NCBI GenBank assembly: GCA_944326545.1 | Contig: CALVEH010000003.1 | Location: 124,001 to 188,000, forward strand | Reading direction: 5' to 3' | DNA from: Candidatus Gastranaerophilales bacterium | GTDB taxonomy: Bacteria > Cyanobacteriota > Vampirovibrionia > Gastranaerophilales > Gastranaerophilaceae | DNA length: 64,000 bases | Part shown: positions 1 to 9,269 of the stretch, one piece after another | Layout: each line of letters opens with the position of its first letter | Numbering within the stretch: the first letter of the stretch is position 1 | Notes under the pieces: model-generated | Told to the model about the DNA's origin: nothing | Seen by the model: the letters and a program-made list of their open reading frames with translations, nothing else | Database searches by the model: none | Translations under genes and position numbers: made by a program

Positions 1-108
1 GCTAATGATGCAGATAAAATTGAAACCGCACAAAAATATCTTATTGACGCTTTTTCATTCTCTTATGAACAAAGAAACAGAGGATCTTTAATTCACCAAA
101 TAATATAA
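1..108 (+). CDS. C-terminal end of an unknown protein (partial)
   Basis: The first reading frame is open from the window edge for 35 codons and ends in TAA. The visible tail is polar and probably helical, and ends GSLIHQII. Only the end of the gene is present, so no family can be named. It converges on the two minus-strand protease genes that follow. It could be a chance open frame, since 35 codons is short. Confidence 0.45.
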   Translation, partial: ANDADKIETAQKYLIDAFSFSYEQRNRGSLIHQII

Positions 109-115
109 AACAATA

Positions 116-679
116 TTAATCATATTTGCCGCTGCAATAAAATTCTCTTATTGTATTGAAGTCTCTTGCAGAAGCGTGAATACCAATGTTATTTGTATTA
201 GGATACATTATATCATTTCTATCAGAAGAATGTCCCATAATACCAAGAGCGTGGCCTATTTCGTGAACCGCAACAGCATAAATTTCTTCTTTTGACAAAT
301 ATCTGTCTTTATATAAATCTTTGTATCCAATAGTTATATCTGCAGACACCATATATTTACCGGCACTCCTGTGATAAGTAACACCAGCTTTATTACCTGA
401 CAATCGCTCTACAAAATACACTCTAATATTTGCATTTTTTTCTGTATTCGAATCTATAAATTTCAGACAACCGCCACCAGCTACCATCCATTCTCTAAAA
501 GCATCATAAATACCAGGAGCATATGGCGAAGGTTGAACCCAAACGGTAATACGTTGGCTTTGTTTCCAAACTGCATAATGAGTAAGTTCATGTAAGTAAT
601 TACTACTTGCAAAGCTTGACTGTTGACCAATTGTAATTGCTAAAATAATTATAGTAATTAAAATATATAGTTTTCTCAT
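116..679 (-). CDS. Secreted matrixin-like (M10) zinc metalloprotease, copy 2
   Basis: A protein of 187 residues beginning with an N-terminal signal peptide (MRKLYILITIIILAITIG, cleavage near residue 25). The zinc site HEIGHALGIMGH lies at about residues 139-150, followed by a Met-turn DIMYP at about 156-160, which is the metzincin signature of the matrixin/astacin group. It should act outside the cytoplasm. The chosen ATG has AGGAG nine bases upstream; a longer frame to base 727 would hide the signal peptide. It follows its paralog after 10 bases and its Shine-Dalgarno overlaps the end of that gene, so the pair is co-transcribed. No haemopexin domain or clear pro-domain cysteine switch is visible. 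Substrate unknown. Confidence 0.85.
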   Translation of the reverse strand: MRKLYILITIIILAITIGQQSSFASSNYLHELTHYAVWKQSQRITVWVQPSPYAPGIYDAFREWMVAGGGCLKFIDSNTEKNANIRVYFVERLSGNKAGVTYHRSAGKYMVSADITIGYKDLYKDRYLSKEEIYAVAVHEIGHALGIMGHSSDRNDIMYPNTNNIGIHASARDFNTIREFYCSGKYD

Positions 680-689
680 AAAAATACTC

Positions 690-1211
690 CTATCTTCCGC
701 AATACATGCGTCTAATTGTTGCGGCATCTCTATTCGTAAGTTTTCTTCCGGCAGCAGATGCTATGGACATAATACTTTTTCTCTCATTTGGATGCCCAAC
801 TATCCCAAGAGCATGTCCGATTTCGTGAAGAAGAATAACTTCTATATCTATTCTTGATTTCATTTTTGTTGCAACAATTATTGTTTGTGTTCTTATACCA
901 TATTGTGTCACTCCAACTGCATTACCTTCACCAATTATCCTGGTTGTATCAGAAAATAAAACTTTTATATTAGCAGTTTTGGACGAATTTGAATCAACAA
1001 ATTTCACACAACCATTTGCCGCATTCATCCAAACACGAAAAGCATCATAAGCTATATCTTGATATTTATTAGGCTGGACCCATACTGTGATATTGCGTGG
1101 CTCATCCCAATACTTAACAAAATCTATCTCATCTAAATAATCATCTGCAGAAAAAGCAGGTAGTTGCGAACAAGCAATAAATACCAACAGTAAGAGTTTG
1201 ATTACTTTCAT
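690..1211 (-). CDS. Secreted matrixin-like (M10) zinc metalloprotease, copy 1
   Basis: A protein of 173 residues with a signal peptide (hydrophobic residues 4-20, cleavage near AFSA-DD). Zinc-binding HEIGHALGIVGH is at residues 129-140 and a Met-turn SIMS at about 146-149. The middle resembles the neighbouring copy closely: both have ITVWVQP, YDAFR-W, GC-KF-DSN and AGVT/AVGVT segments, so this is a tandem duplication. An AGGAG sits upstream of the ATG. It is the first gene of a two-gene transcript. Small matrixin-like domains of this kind are usually exported; the target is unknown. Confidence 0.85.
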   Translation of the reverse strand: MKVIKLLLLVFIACSQLPAFSADDYLDEIDFVKYWDEPRNITVWVQPNKYQDIAYDAFRVWMNAANGCVKFVDSNSSKTANIKVLFSDTTRIIGEGNAVGVTQYGIRTQTIIVATKMKSRIDIEVILLHEIGHALGIVGHPNERKSIMSIASAAGRKLTNRDAATIRRMYCGR

Positions 1212-1292
1212 TAATGTCCGACTCCTATATTCTATCCATACTTTATTAATTCCCAGTTTTTATAAAATTCAAACATTTTTGTAAAGTAATGT

Positions 1293-1325
1293 AAAAAGGG
1301 TACCCGTAAATAACGGATACCCTTC
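1293..1325 (-). terminator. Terminator of the PFOR gene
   Basis: A hairpin with arms AAGGGTA/TACCCTT, extended by GT/AC and GG pairs after one mismatch, loop about 5 bases. On the minus strand it is followed by TTTTT. It lies about 20 bases past the PFOR stop. Confidence 0.8.
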
Positions 1326-1346
1326 TTATTTATGAAGTTAAATAAC

Positions 1347-4300
1347 TTACTTCAACAACTCACCAACTGCTTTGAATACTTCCATTCTCTTAGCAGCATC
1401 TTCTTGAGCTTGGTTGTAAAGAGCTTCAGCAGCTTCCGGATTTGTTTTAAGAAGTTGTTTATAACGTCCTTCACTTCTAATAAATTCTTGGAAGTCGCCT
1501 TTAGGTTCTTTAGCATCCCAAGTAAACGGTTGTTCATTAGCAGGGTTATATCTGTAAAGTGGGAAGTAACCTGCTTCAACAGCACGTTTTTGTTCAGTTT
1601 GAGTTTTACTCATATCGATACCGTGAGCGATACAAGGTGCATAAGCAAAGATGATAGATGGTCCATCGTAAGCTTCAGCTTCTTGGAATGCTTTAAGAGT
1701 TTGAGCTCTATCTGCACCCAACGCAACTGATGCAACGTAAACATAGCCGTATGACATACTCATCAAGCCCATGTTTTTCTTGTAAGTTCTCTTACCACCT
1801 GTAGCAAACTTAGCAACAGCACCTGTAGGTGTTGATTTAGAAGCTTGACCACCTGTGTTAGAGTAAACTTCTGTATCAAGAACGAGGATATTAACGTTTT
1901 TGTTTTGAGCAAGAACGTGGTCAATACCGCCGTATCCGATATCGTTAGCCCAACCGTCACCACCGATAATCCATACAGATTTATCAGTAAAGTAATCTTG
2001 AAGTTCTCTAACTTTAGCTAAATCAGAGCATCCGCAATCAGCGTATTTAGCAATAACTTCTTTAGCTTTGTTTTGAGCTGCAACAGCTTCTTCAGTTTTT
2101 GAATTGTCGAAGTGAGCCATAGCACCTTCAAGAGCTTCTTTAAGGTCAGCAGGAGTTTTTTCATTTTCGAGAACTTTTTCAACATAAGTTTTCAAAGTAT
2201 CTCTGTTTTGATCTACAGCCAATCTCATACCGAAACCAAACTCAGCGTTGTCTTCGAACAATGAGTTAGCCCAAGCTGGACCTCTGCCTTCTTTAGTAGT
2301 TGTGTAAGGAATTGTTGGGAAAGTACCAGAATAGATTGAAGAACAACCTGTTGCGTTAGCAACGATAGCATTTTCACCGAACAATTGAGAAACCAATTTA
2401 ACGTAAGGTGTTTCACCACAACCAGCACAAGCTCCAGAGAACTCAAATAATGGTTTTCTAAGCATTGCACCTTTAATAGTTTTTGTAGTGTTTTTACCCA
2501 TTACGTTGTCAGGCAATTCGTCAAAGAATTTTTCGTTAACGCATTCGCCAGCAGCTTCTTCTTTCTCTACTGAAGACCAAGTAAGAGCTTGTTTTTCAGG
2601 GTTTTTGTTTGCAGGACATTGGTCAACACAAACACCACAACCTGTACAATCTTTGCAGTATACTTGAACTTTGAAGTGTTCACCATTAGCATTTGGTTTA
2701 GCTTCGATTGTGTTGAATGATTCTGGAGCACCGTCCAAGTTTTCTTTTTCAACCAATTTAGTTCTGATTGCTGCGTGAGGACAAGCAGAAGCACAAATAC
2801 CGCATTGGATACAAGCTTCTGAATTCCAATGAGGAACTCTTGGTGCAATAGCACGTTTTTCTAGGCAAGAAGTACCTGTTGGAATAACACCGTCAATAGA
2901 CATAGCTGATACAGGAATATCATCACCTTTTTGTCTCATTGATGGTTCAATGATTTTCTTAGCAAAATCGCTTGCGTCATCAGAAATGAATTTAACAGGC
3001 TCAGCACAAGCTACACCGTCTAATGAAGAAGGAATAACAACTTCTTCACAAGCATCGATAGCAGCATCAATCAATGCCAAGTTCATGTTAACAACATCAT
3101 CACCTTTTTTCTTGAAGGTTTTCTTAGTCATTTCTTTCATACCTTCATAAGCTTGTTCAAAAGGAATGATTCCTGATACTTTGAAGTAAGCAACCATCAT
3201 TACAGTGTTAGCACCTTTACCTCTTAAACCAGGTTGTTTTTTGATAAGAGATTCAGCATCAACATTGTAGAATTTAATTTTCTTATTGATGATAGTTTCT
3301 TGCATATCTCTTGTTAAGTGAGAGAATGCTTCTTCTTTAGACCAAGGGCTGTTCAATAAGAATACACCGTTTTCTTTGATACCTTTCAACAAGTCATATC
3401 TTCCGATGTATGAATGTGCTGAACAAGATACAAAGTCAGGTGCTGTAATCAAGTATGTTGATTTGATTTGTTTATCACCAAATCTCAAGTGAGAAACAGT
3501 TACACCAAAAGATTTTTTAGAGTCATAAGCAAAGTATGCTTGAGCATCTTTGTTTGTATATTGACCAATAATCTTAATAGAGTTTTTGTTAGCACCAACA
3601 GTACCGTCAGAGCCTAAGCCCCAGAACATACAGTTTGTTGTGCCTTCCGGTTCTGTAACAATGTGTTCTTCTACTTTCAATGATTTGTTAGTAACGTCAT
3701 CTTCGATACCAACTGTAAAGCCGTGGAAGCCATTGTTTTCAGCATGTTTGTAAATAGCAAGAACCATTGATGGAGTAAATTCTTTAGAAGATAAACCATA
3801 ACGGCCACCGATAACTCTGATATCTTTATTTTCTAATGCTGCAACAACATCAATGTATAAAGGTTCACCGATAGAACCAGGTTCTTTAGTTCTATCAAGA
3901 ACTGTAATACGTTTAACAGATTTTGGTAAAGCTTCGTTAAAGCGTTTAACATCGAATGGTCTGTACAATCTAACTTTAACCAAACCGTATTTAGTACCGC
4001 GATTAGCGTTGAGATATTCGATTGTTTCTTCAATAGTTTCACAACCTGAACCGATAGCAACGATAACATCTGTAGCATCAGGAGCACCAACGTAATCAAA
4101 CGGATGATATTGTCTGCCTGTTACTGCAGCAACTTTATCCATATATTCTTGAACAATGTCTGGAACAGCATCATAGTATTTGTTAACTGTTTCACGACCT
4201 TGGAAGTAAACGTCAGTGTTTTGAGCACCAACTTTACAAATTGGAGCTTCAGGTCTCATAGCTCTGCTTCTGAATTCTTCGATATATTTAGGTTCAACTA

Positions 4301-4880
4301 ATTTAGCAATATCTTCATAAGAAATTTCTTCAATTTTGTGTACTTCGTGAGAAGTTCTGAAACCGTCGAAGAATTGTAAGAACGGAACTTTTGACTTATA
4401 TGTAGCTAAGTGAGCTACCAAAGCCATATCCATTTCTTCTTGAACAGAGTTAGCAGCTAACATTGCATAACCTGTGTTACGGCAACCCATAACGTCTGTA
4501 TGGTCACCAAAGATTGCTAATGATTGAGCAGCCAATGCACGAGCAGAAACGTGAATTACGTGTGGAAGCATTTCACCTGCAACTTTGTGCATAACAGGAA
4601 TCATCAAAAGCAAACCTTGAGATGCTGTATATGTAGATGTCAAAGCACCTGCAGCCAAAGAACCGTGAACAGCACCAGCTGCACCTGCTTCTGATTGCAT
4701 TTCTGCAACTCTTACTTCTTTGCCCCAAATATTCTTTTTGTGTTGTGAGGCCCATTCGTCAACCCATTCACCCATTGTAGAAGAAGGAGTGATAGGGTAA
4801 ATTGCTGATACTTCGCTCAGTGCATAGGCAATATGCGCTGCTGCGTAGTTACCATCAACAGTTATTGTTTTACCTGGCAT
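1347..4880 (-). CDS. nifJ: Pyruvate:ferredoxin (flavodoxin) oxidoreductase
   Basis: This enzyme splits pyruvate with CoA into acetyl-CoA and CO2 and passes electrons to ferredoxin or flavodoxin; it is the central step of anaerobic pyruvate use. The single chain of 1177 residues is the usual length for the homodimeric form. The N-terminal YPITPSSTMGEW segment is the pyruvate/TPP domain I. Two 4Fe-4S ferredoxin motifs follow, CIQCGICASACP near residue 687 and CKDCTGCGVCVDQCP near 745. CAGCGETPY and the TPP pyrophosphate segment GDGWANDIGYGG (near 970) are in the C-terminal third. An AAGGAGG precedes the ATG. Monocistronic, with its own terminator. Confidence 0.97.
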   Translation of the reverse strand: MPGKTITVDGNYAAAHIAYALSEVSAIYPITPSSTMGEWVDEWASQHKKNIWGKEVRVAEMQSEAGAAGAVHGSLAAGALTSTYTASQGLLLMIPVMHKVAGEMLPHVIHVSARALAAQSLAIFGDHTDVMGCRNTGYAMLAANSVQEEMDMALVAHLATYKSKVPFLQFFDGFRTSHEVHKIEEISYEDIAKLVEPKYIEEFRSRAMRPEAPICKVGAQNTDVYFQGRETVNKYYDAVPDIVQEYMDKVAAVTGRQYHPFDYVGAPDATDVIVAIGSGCETIEETIEYLNANRGTKYGLVKVRLYRPFDVKRFNEALPKSVKRITVLDRTKEPGSIGEPLYIDVVAALENKDIRVIGGRYGLSSKEFTPSMVLAIYKHAENNGFHGFTVGIEDDVTNKSLKVEEHIVTEPEGTTNCMFWGLGSDGTVGANKNSIKIIGQYTNKDAQAYFAYDSKKSFGVTVSHLRFGDKQIKSTYLITAPDFVSCSAHSYIGRYDLLKGIKENGVFLLNSPWSKEEAFSHLTRDMQETIINKKIKFYNVDAESLIKKQPGLRGKGANTVMMVAYFKVSGIIPFEQAYEGMKEMTKKTFKKKGDDVVNMNLALIDAAIDACEEVVIPSSLDGVACAEPVKFISDDASDFAKKIIEPSMRQKGDDIPVSAMSIDGVIPTGTSCLEKRAIAPRVPHWNSEACIQCGICASACPHAAIRTKLVEKENLDGAPESFNTIEAKPNANGEHFKVQVYCKDCTGCGVCVDQCPANKNPEKQALTWSSVEKEEAAGECVNEKFFDELPDNVMGKNTTKTIKGAMLRKPLFEFSGACAGCGETPYVKLVSQLFGENAIVANATGCSSIYSGTFPTIPYTTTKEGRGPAWANSLFEDNAEFGFGMRLAVDQNRDTLKTYVEKVLENEKTPADLKEALEGAMAHFDNSKTEEAVAAQNKAKEVIAKYADCGCSDLAKVRELQDYFTDKSVWIIGGDGWANDIGYGGIDHVLAQNKNVNILVLDTEVYSNTGGQASKSTPTGAVAKFATGGKRTYKKNMGLMSMSYGYVYVASVALGADRAQTLKAFQEAEAYDGPSIIFAYAPCIAHGIDMSKTQTEQKRAVEAGYFPLYRYNPANEQPFTWDAKEPKGDFQEFIRSEGRYKQLLKTNPEAAEALYNQAQEDAAKRMEVFKAVGELLK

Positions 4881-5047
4881 AATAAAGTACCCTCCTTGTT
4901 TAGTATACTATTGCCTAATTCTAACTACATAAGAATATCGTAATACAAACATTTATTTAATACAAATAAAATAACGGTTTTAGGCAAATTTTATCCATTA
5001 AAAATTTAAAAAATATACAACTATTTAAACTCAACAACAAACTTGTT

Positions 5048-5088
5048 AAAAAACGCCAAAAGCCAAGATAAAAATCGAGGCTTTTGGC
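5048..5088 (-). terminator. Terminator of the HExxH protein gene
   Basis: A perfect 10-bp stem, GCCAAAAGCC/GGCTTTTGGC, with a 14-base loop; on the minus strand it is followed by GTTTTTT. It sits about 20 bases after the stop of the minus-strand gene. Confidence 0.8.
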
Positions 5089-5108
5089 ACAATATTTTTA
5101 GGTTAAAA

Positions 5109-6347
5109 TCATTCCATAGATCTTAAAATACTGAAAAGACCTTGTAAATCATCTTCATTCTGGGCTGGAGGATAAAACTGAAATCCATGGCGATTAGAGA
5201 ATTCTGTATCAATTTGCTTTTCTAGTTTCTTATATTTGCTAACACCTTTAGAACCGTCTTTTCTTGCAACTCTTTCACAGAATTGATCTAAGTATTTTTT
5301 ATAATCTTGATCAGGTCTTATATAATGATCTATAGAATATTTATACTTCTTGATATCAGGTATATCTGCTTTTGAATAAAGCTTGAGAAAATCACTGTCA
5401 TAATCCATTCCGGACTCATAAAAATCATACAAAGTGCATTTTTCATCCCACTTTGAATGTGACACTTCATGAGCTACTGTTTCAGTTATACTTTCTCTTG
5501 GTCTGCCTAAATCTCTAGAACTTTTAAGATTTATATTAACATCAGCACCATCAAAAAAGCCTCTTTTGTCAGAAGACAATTTATAAAGGTTTACCTGAGG
5601 AGGATCAATAAAATTAGCGTCCTGAATAGCCGCTTGAGCAATCCTATTAGCAAATTTGTTTTTCTTGCTTACAAAAGGTAAAAAGTAAGTATTTTCTGCC
5701 AAAGACTTTAATTCATCGGAAGAAGTTTCTGATTTTAAGAGTTCAAAATTACCATTATCATACCTATCTGTTTCATAGTGATTTTTTATAAATTTAGCGT
5801 TCTCTCCATTGCGTCTTTGTTCTAACACAATATTTTCATAATTAACGCCTCTGTTCCAATCTTTTTCATTACCGCGTTTAATTTCTCTTTTAAAATGAGT
5901 TAAATATGGTTTGGGCTCATCAGTAACAGCATATACATCTTCTGTTATCTTAGAAATTTTGCCATTTTCTCTTGTAAAAGCACTAACTTTTCGTGCCGGT
6001 ATTTCCATTAGTTCATCACCAAATTCATCCAATTCCTTTTCCCAAGGAAAAAGATTTTCATACCATTTTTTTGTTTCCACAACATTATTGCCATCAACCT
6101 TTTTGGTATAACGGTTTATTATCTCACCATTTTTATTTCGGAAAGTGAACACATCAGTGTAAGACTCATTAGGTTTAAAATTCCTTCCGACTCTTACAGC
6201 ATCATAGGTAGCAGCTTCTTGCGGAACTTTTAAACCTTCATTTGCTGCATTTTTTACACTAAGACCAACATCTTTTCTTAACAAAGATGCACCTTTTGAG
6301 TTAACTTTAGAAGCAACACTTTTAATTGTATTTAAATTTACTGACAT
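5109..6347 (-). CDS. Orphan protein with a zincin HExxH motif
   Basis: A 412-residue protein with no signal peptide or membrane segment. The one recognisable motif is AHEVSHSKWDE, with HEVSH at about residues 293-297; a glutamate-bearing helix (QFCERVAR) some 70 residues later could supply a third zinc ligand, as in gluzincins. The N-terminal 270 residues contain charged, beta-rich stretches (KNGEIINRYTKKVDG) like repeated YD/RHS-type strands. The start is set at the ATG nearest an AGG and following a hairpin; an upstream in-frame ATG would add 26 residues encoded inside that hairpin. I do not recognise a family. The active-site call rests on the motif alone. Confidence 0.6.
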   Translation of the reverse strand: MSVNLNTIKSVASKVNSKGASLLRKDVGLSVKNAANEGLKVPQEAATYDAVRVGRNFKPNESYTDVFTFRNKNGEIINRYTKKVDGNNVVETKKWYENLFPWEKELDEFGDELMEIPARKVSAFTRENGKISKITEDVYAVTDEPKPYLTHFKREIKRGNEKDWNRGVNYENIVLEQRRNGENAKFIKNHYETDRYDNGNFELLKSETSSDELKSLAENTYFLPFVSKKNKFANRIAQAAIQDANFIDPPQVNLYKLSSDKRGFFDGADVNINLKSSRDLGRPRESITETVAHEVSHSKWDEKCTLYDFYESGMDYDSDFLKLYSKADIPDIKKYKYSIDHYIRPDQDYKKYLDQFCERVARKDGSKGVSKYKKLEKQIDTEFSNRHGFQFYPPAQNEDDLQGLFSILRSME

Positions 6348-6350
6348 AAA

Positions 6351-6417
6351 AAAACCTGCACTAAACTGTCCTATAAGTTTAACAAAACAAGTCGGACAAA
6401 AAAATTGCGCAGGTTTT
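6351..6417 (-). other. Long-range hairpin over the ribosome-binding site of the HExxH protein
   Basis: Inverted arms AAAACCTGC and GCAGGTTTT pair perfectly over 9 bp, enclosing about 49 bases that hold a second small pair (TGTCC/GGACA). On the minus strand the second arm contains the only Shine-Dalgarno-like AGG before the downstream ATG, followed by seven Ts. It could be a terminator of the methyltransferase gene or a structure that hides the ribosome-binding site. Confidence 0.5.
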
Positions 6418-6434
6418 CTAAACAAAAAATATAA

Positions 6435-7334
6435 CTAAGGTTTTTGGAAAACCATTATATATTCGTGTTTAAAGATATAAAAACCACCGTACAAAGCTCT
6501 ATATCTCCATAGGTTTGCCTGTTTGCCTTTTGCTTTTTCGTTTCCTTCGATATTTTTTACAATAATAGCCTTAGTAATAAAACCGGCTCTATTCATTCGT
6601 TCCATACAGCAAAAACTTAACGGATAATACTGACCTTTAGCGTATTTATCACCAATAATGAGTGCGGCAAATCTACCTTTTTCAAGCTGTTCAAAACCAT
6701 TTCTTGCAACTTCTTCAAACAAATCGTAAAAATCTTCAGTCGTTGCACAATTAGACAAGTCCTCTTTTTTGTCTGAGAACTTAATAATATCATCATAAGG
6801 CGGATGCAAAACTAAAAACTGAGCCTTATCAGCACCCATTACAGCCAATCTGTCTTGAATTTTAACGCCAATATCAGAAGAAGCACTGTCACCGCAAATT
6901 ATATTTACATCTGTAACTAATGTCTTTTTGTCAAATTTTTCACTTACATAATCAACAAGTTCTTGTTTTAACTCAACCCCAATGCATCGTCTTTGCATAT
7001 TAACAGCTTCAATACCTGATGTACCGGAGCCAAAAAACATATCAAGAACAATATCACCTTTTTTAGTAAATCTTTCATAAAGTTGTTGAGCAATTTGCGG
7101 AATATAATTGCCATGATAGTCATAAGAATGACCGTTTGACTTATCTCTGGAAGCAAACTCCCATAATGTATCAGTTAAAATATGAGGATAGTTTTTCCAA
7201 TTATTTAAATCAATATCGTTATAAGGCTTTGTTAATACCTTAGGTTTTGTTACAACCTTTAAATCAGGTTTCTGTGTAACTTTAGTCTTTGTCTTTAAAT
7301 TACTCTTCTTAACTGCCAAAATTATATCCCTCAT
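6435..7334 (-). CDS. DNA N6-adenine/N4-cytosine methyltransferase, solitary
   Basis: A 299-residue SAM-dependent DNA methylase. The SAM-binding motif DMFFGSGTSGIEA (motif I) is near residue 98 and the catalytic motif IV reads LHPPYDDI near residue 178, with His where Asp, Asn or Ser is usual. The order places motif I before IV. The N-terminal 40 residues are Lys/Thr-rich and probably disordered. No restriction endonuclease lies next to it, so it looks like an orphan methylase; mutL is just upstream. The ATG lacks a Shine-Dalgarno; a TTG five codons later has GAGGG 8 bases before it and may be the real start. Confidence 0.85.
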   Translation of the reverse strand: MRDIILAVKKSNLKTKTKVTQKPDLKVVTKPKVLTKPYNDIDLNNWKNYPHILTDTLWEFASRDKSNGHSYDYHGNYIPQIAQQLYERFTKKGDIVLDMFFGSGTSGIEAVNMQRRCIGVELKQELVDYVSEKFDKKTLVTDVNIICGDSASSDIGVKIQDRLAVMGADKAQFLVLHPPYDDIIKFSDKKEDLSNCATTEDFYDLFEEVARNGFEQLEKGRFAALIIGDKYAKGQYYPLSFCCMERMNRAGFITKAIIVKNIEGNEKAKGKQANLWRYRALYGGFYIFKHEYIMVFQKP

Positions 7335-7397
7335 ATTTTCTATAACTAAAGTATAGAAAAATATGCAAAAATAAGAATCGTAATAATAGATGAGATT

Positions 7398-9197
7398 TTA
7401 TACATTCCTATGGAAGAAAGAAGCAATTTCTTTTTCTGAAAAAGTATGCAAAATTGGTCTGCCATGTGGACAAGTATAAGGAAGTTTTGTGGTTTTCCAC
7501 TTTTTAATGAGCTCTTCCATCTGCCATAAGTTGAGTTCGGCCCCTGCCTTAACTGCCGCCTTGCATGACATAGTTACAAGCATCTTTTCTTCAAGATTAT
7601 TCAAATCACCTTGCAAATTCTCAATAATATCAGTAAGAATATCTTTAACTTTTACATGAGCAATAACTTGTGGAATTTTTTTGAAAATAACCTCTGTATC
7701 AGAAACTTTTTGAATTTCGTACCCAAAGGTTTTCAACTTTTCTGCGTTATCCATAATAAGTTCAACATCAGCAGCCTCTAGGGGCAATACATCCGATATT
7801 AAAAGTAATTGTGAAGGTATATCTTTGTTTTTAAGATTTTCTTGAAGTTTTTCAAAGATATAACGCTCATCAGCAATATGTTGATCAACGATTTTAAGTT
7901 CATTATCTTCTTCAAAAAGAATATATGTATTACGATACTGACCAATTATATTGAAAGTTTCTTCGACCTCTGCTGTTTTAGGTATATCAAAATCAATTTG
8001 CTTTGCGCTCATTTCATAACTTGGAGTTTTGGTTATATTAGACTGAGCATTATTATCTTGTATTTTTTCAAATACTTGTTCAGAAACATAGACAGTATCA
8101 TCATCATTCTTATCTTGTTCAACAAAAGTGTTTTCAATCAAAGAAGTTTGGGTGTTATAATTACCAAACGGTATAACAATGTCCTGGTTTTCATTTTCTT
8201 CCATTTTATTCGTAACAGATAATGCACCTAAAACAGAACTATATATAAAGTTAAAAATCTGGTTTGGATTTTTGTATCTGACTTCTTTTTTGGTCGGGTG
8301 AACATTAACATCAACATCAGATGCAGGCAAATCAAGGTTTAAGCATACAAAAGGATATTTGCCGGATGGCAAAAGATTTTTATATGCAGTATCTATTGCC
8401 TTTAATATAACAGGACATTTTACTACTCTGCCATTAACAAAAACATAAATGGATTTTTTGGTAGAACGAGTAAACTCCGGAGTAGAACAATAACCTGTTG
8501 CTTGTAATTTTGACAGTTCATCTTCTTTATTAATTTTCCTAAGTTCACTTGCTATCGAGTTAGAGTAAACCTCAGTCAAAACGCATAACAAATCACCGCT
8601 GCCTGAGGTTTTTAAAGGTGTTTTACCGTCATAAATCAGAGTAATAGAAACGTCAGGTCTTGCTATTGCAATACTTTGCAAAATTTCTGCAATATAGGAA
8701 AGTTCTATTTTTTCAGACTTCAAAAACTTTAATCTAGCAGGTGTATTGTAAAATAAATCTTTAACCTCCATTGTTGTACCTATCGCACAACCTGAAGGTG
8801 TTGATTTTACATTAGATTCTTCACATTCAACACGAGTACCTGTTTCAAAGTCCTTTGTTCTTGTTGTACAAATAACTTTGGCTATAGAAATAATACTTGC
8901 AAGAGCTTCCCCCCTAAAGCCCATTGTATGAATATCAAAAAGATCGTCAGAGTTAGATATTTTACTTGTCGCATGCTTTGAAAAAGCCAATTCTATATCA
9001 TCAGGGTGAATACCTGAACCGTTATCAGAAACCCTTATTGAAAGGCAATCTTTGCTGATTTCCACTTCAACTCTGTCTGCACCGGCATCAATAGAGTTTT
9101 CTACAAGCTCTTTTACAACTGAAGCAGGTCTTTCTATAACCTCTCCTGCCGCAATCTGATTTATTAACTGTCTTGATAACTGTTGTATTCTTTTCAT
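7398..9197 (-). CDS. mutL: DNA mismatch repair protein MutL
   Basis: A GHKL ATPase that couples MutS mismatch recognition to strand cleavage. The N-terminus carries NQIAAGEVIERPASVVKELV, followed by the ATP-lid motif GFRGEALASI. The C-terminal dimerisation domain shows DQHIADERYIFE, matching the DQHA(x2)E(x4)E endonuclease metal site with Ile for Ala, and the CPHGRP and SCKAAVKAG motifs. This MutL is therefore expected to nick DNA itself, as in bacteria without MutH. At 599 residues it is normal length. The middle linker (about 335-420) is acidic and low-complexity, as usual. mutS is not in the window. Confidence 0.96.
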   Translation of the reverse strand: MKRIQQLSRQLINQIAAGEVIERPASVVKELVENSIDAGADRVEVEISKDCLSIRVSDNGSGIHPDDIELAFSKHATSKISNSDDLFDIHTMGFRGEALASIISIAKVICTTRTKDFETGTRVECEESNVKSTPSGCAIGTTMEVKDLFYNTPARLKFLKSEKIELSYIAEILQSIAIARPDVSITLIYDGKTPLKTSGSGDLLCVLTEVYSNSIASELRKINKEDELSKLQATGYCSTPEFTRSTKKSIYVFVNGRVVKCPVILKAIDTAYKNLLPSGKYPFVCLNLDLPASDVDVNVHPTKKEVRYKNPNQIFNFIYSSVLGALSVTNKMEENENQDIVIPFGNYNTQTSLIENTFVEQDKNDDDTVYVSEQVFEKIQDNNAQSNITKTPSYEMSAKQIDFDIPKTAEVEETFNIIGQYRNTYILFEEDNELKIVDQHIADERYIFEKLQENLKNKDIPSQLLLISDVLPLEAADVELIMDNAEKLKTFGYEIQKVSDTEVIFKKIPQVIAHVKVKDILTDIIENLQGDLNNLEEKMLVTMSCKAAVKAGAELNLWQMEELIKKWKTTKLPYTCPHGRPILHTFSEKEIASFFHRNV

Positions 9198-9269
9198 TCT
9201 TCCAAGTACTCTCCATTCCCCGTAAGATTTATTCTATATCATTTATAATTAATGTGCTATATTGTAGAG

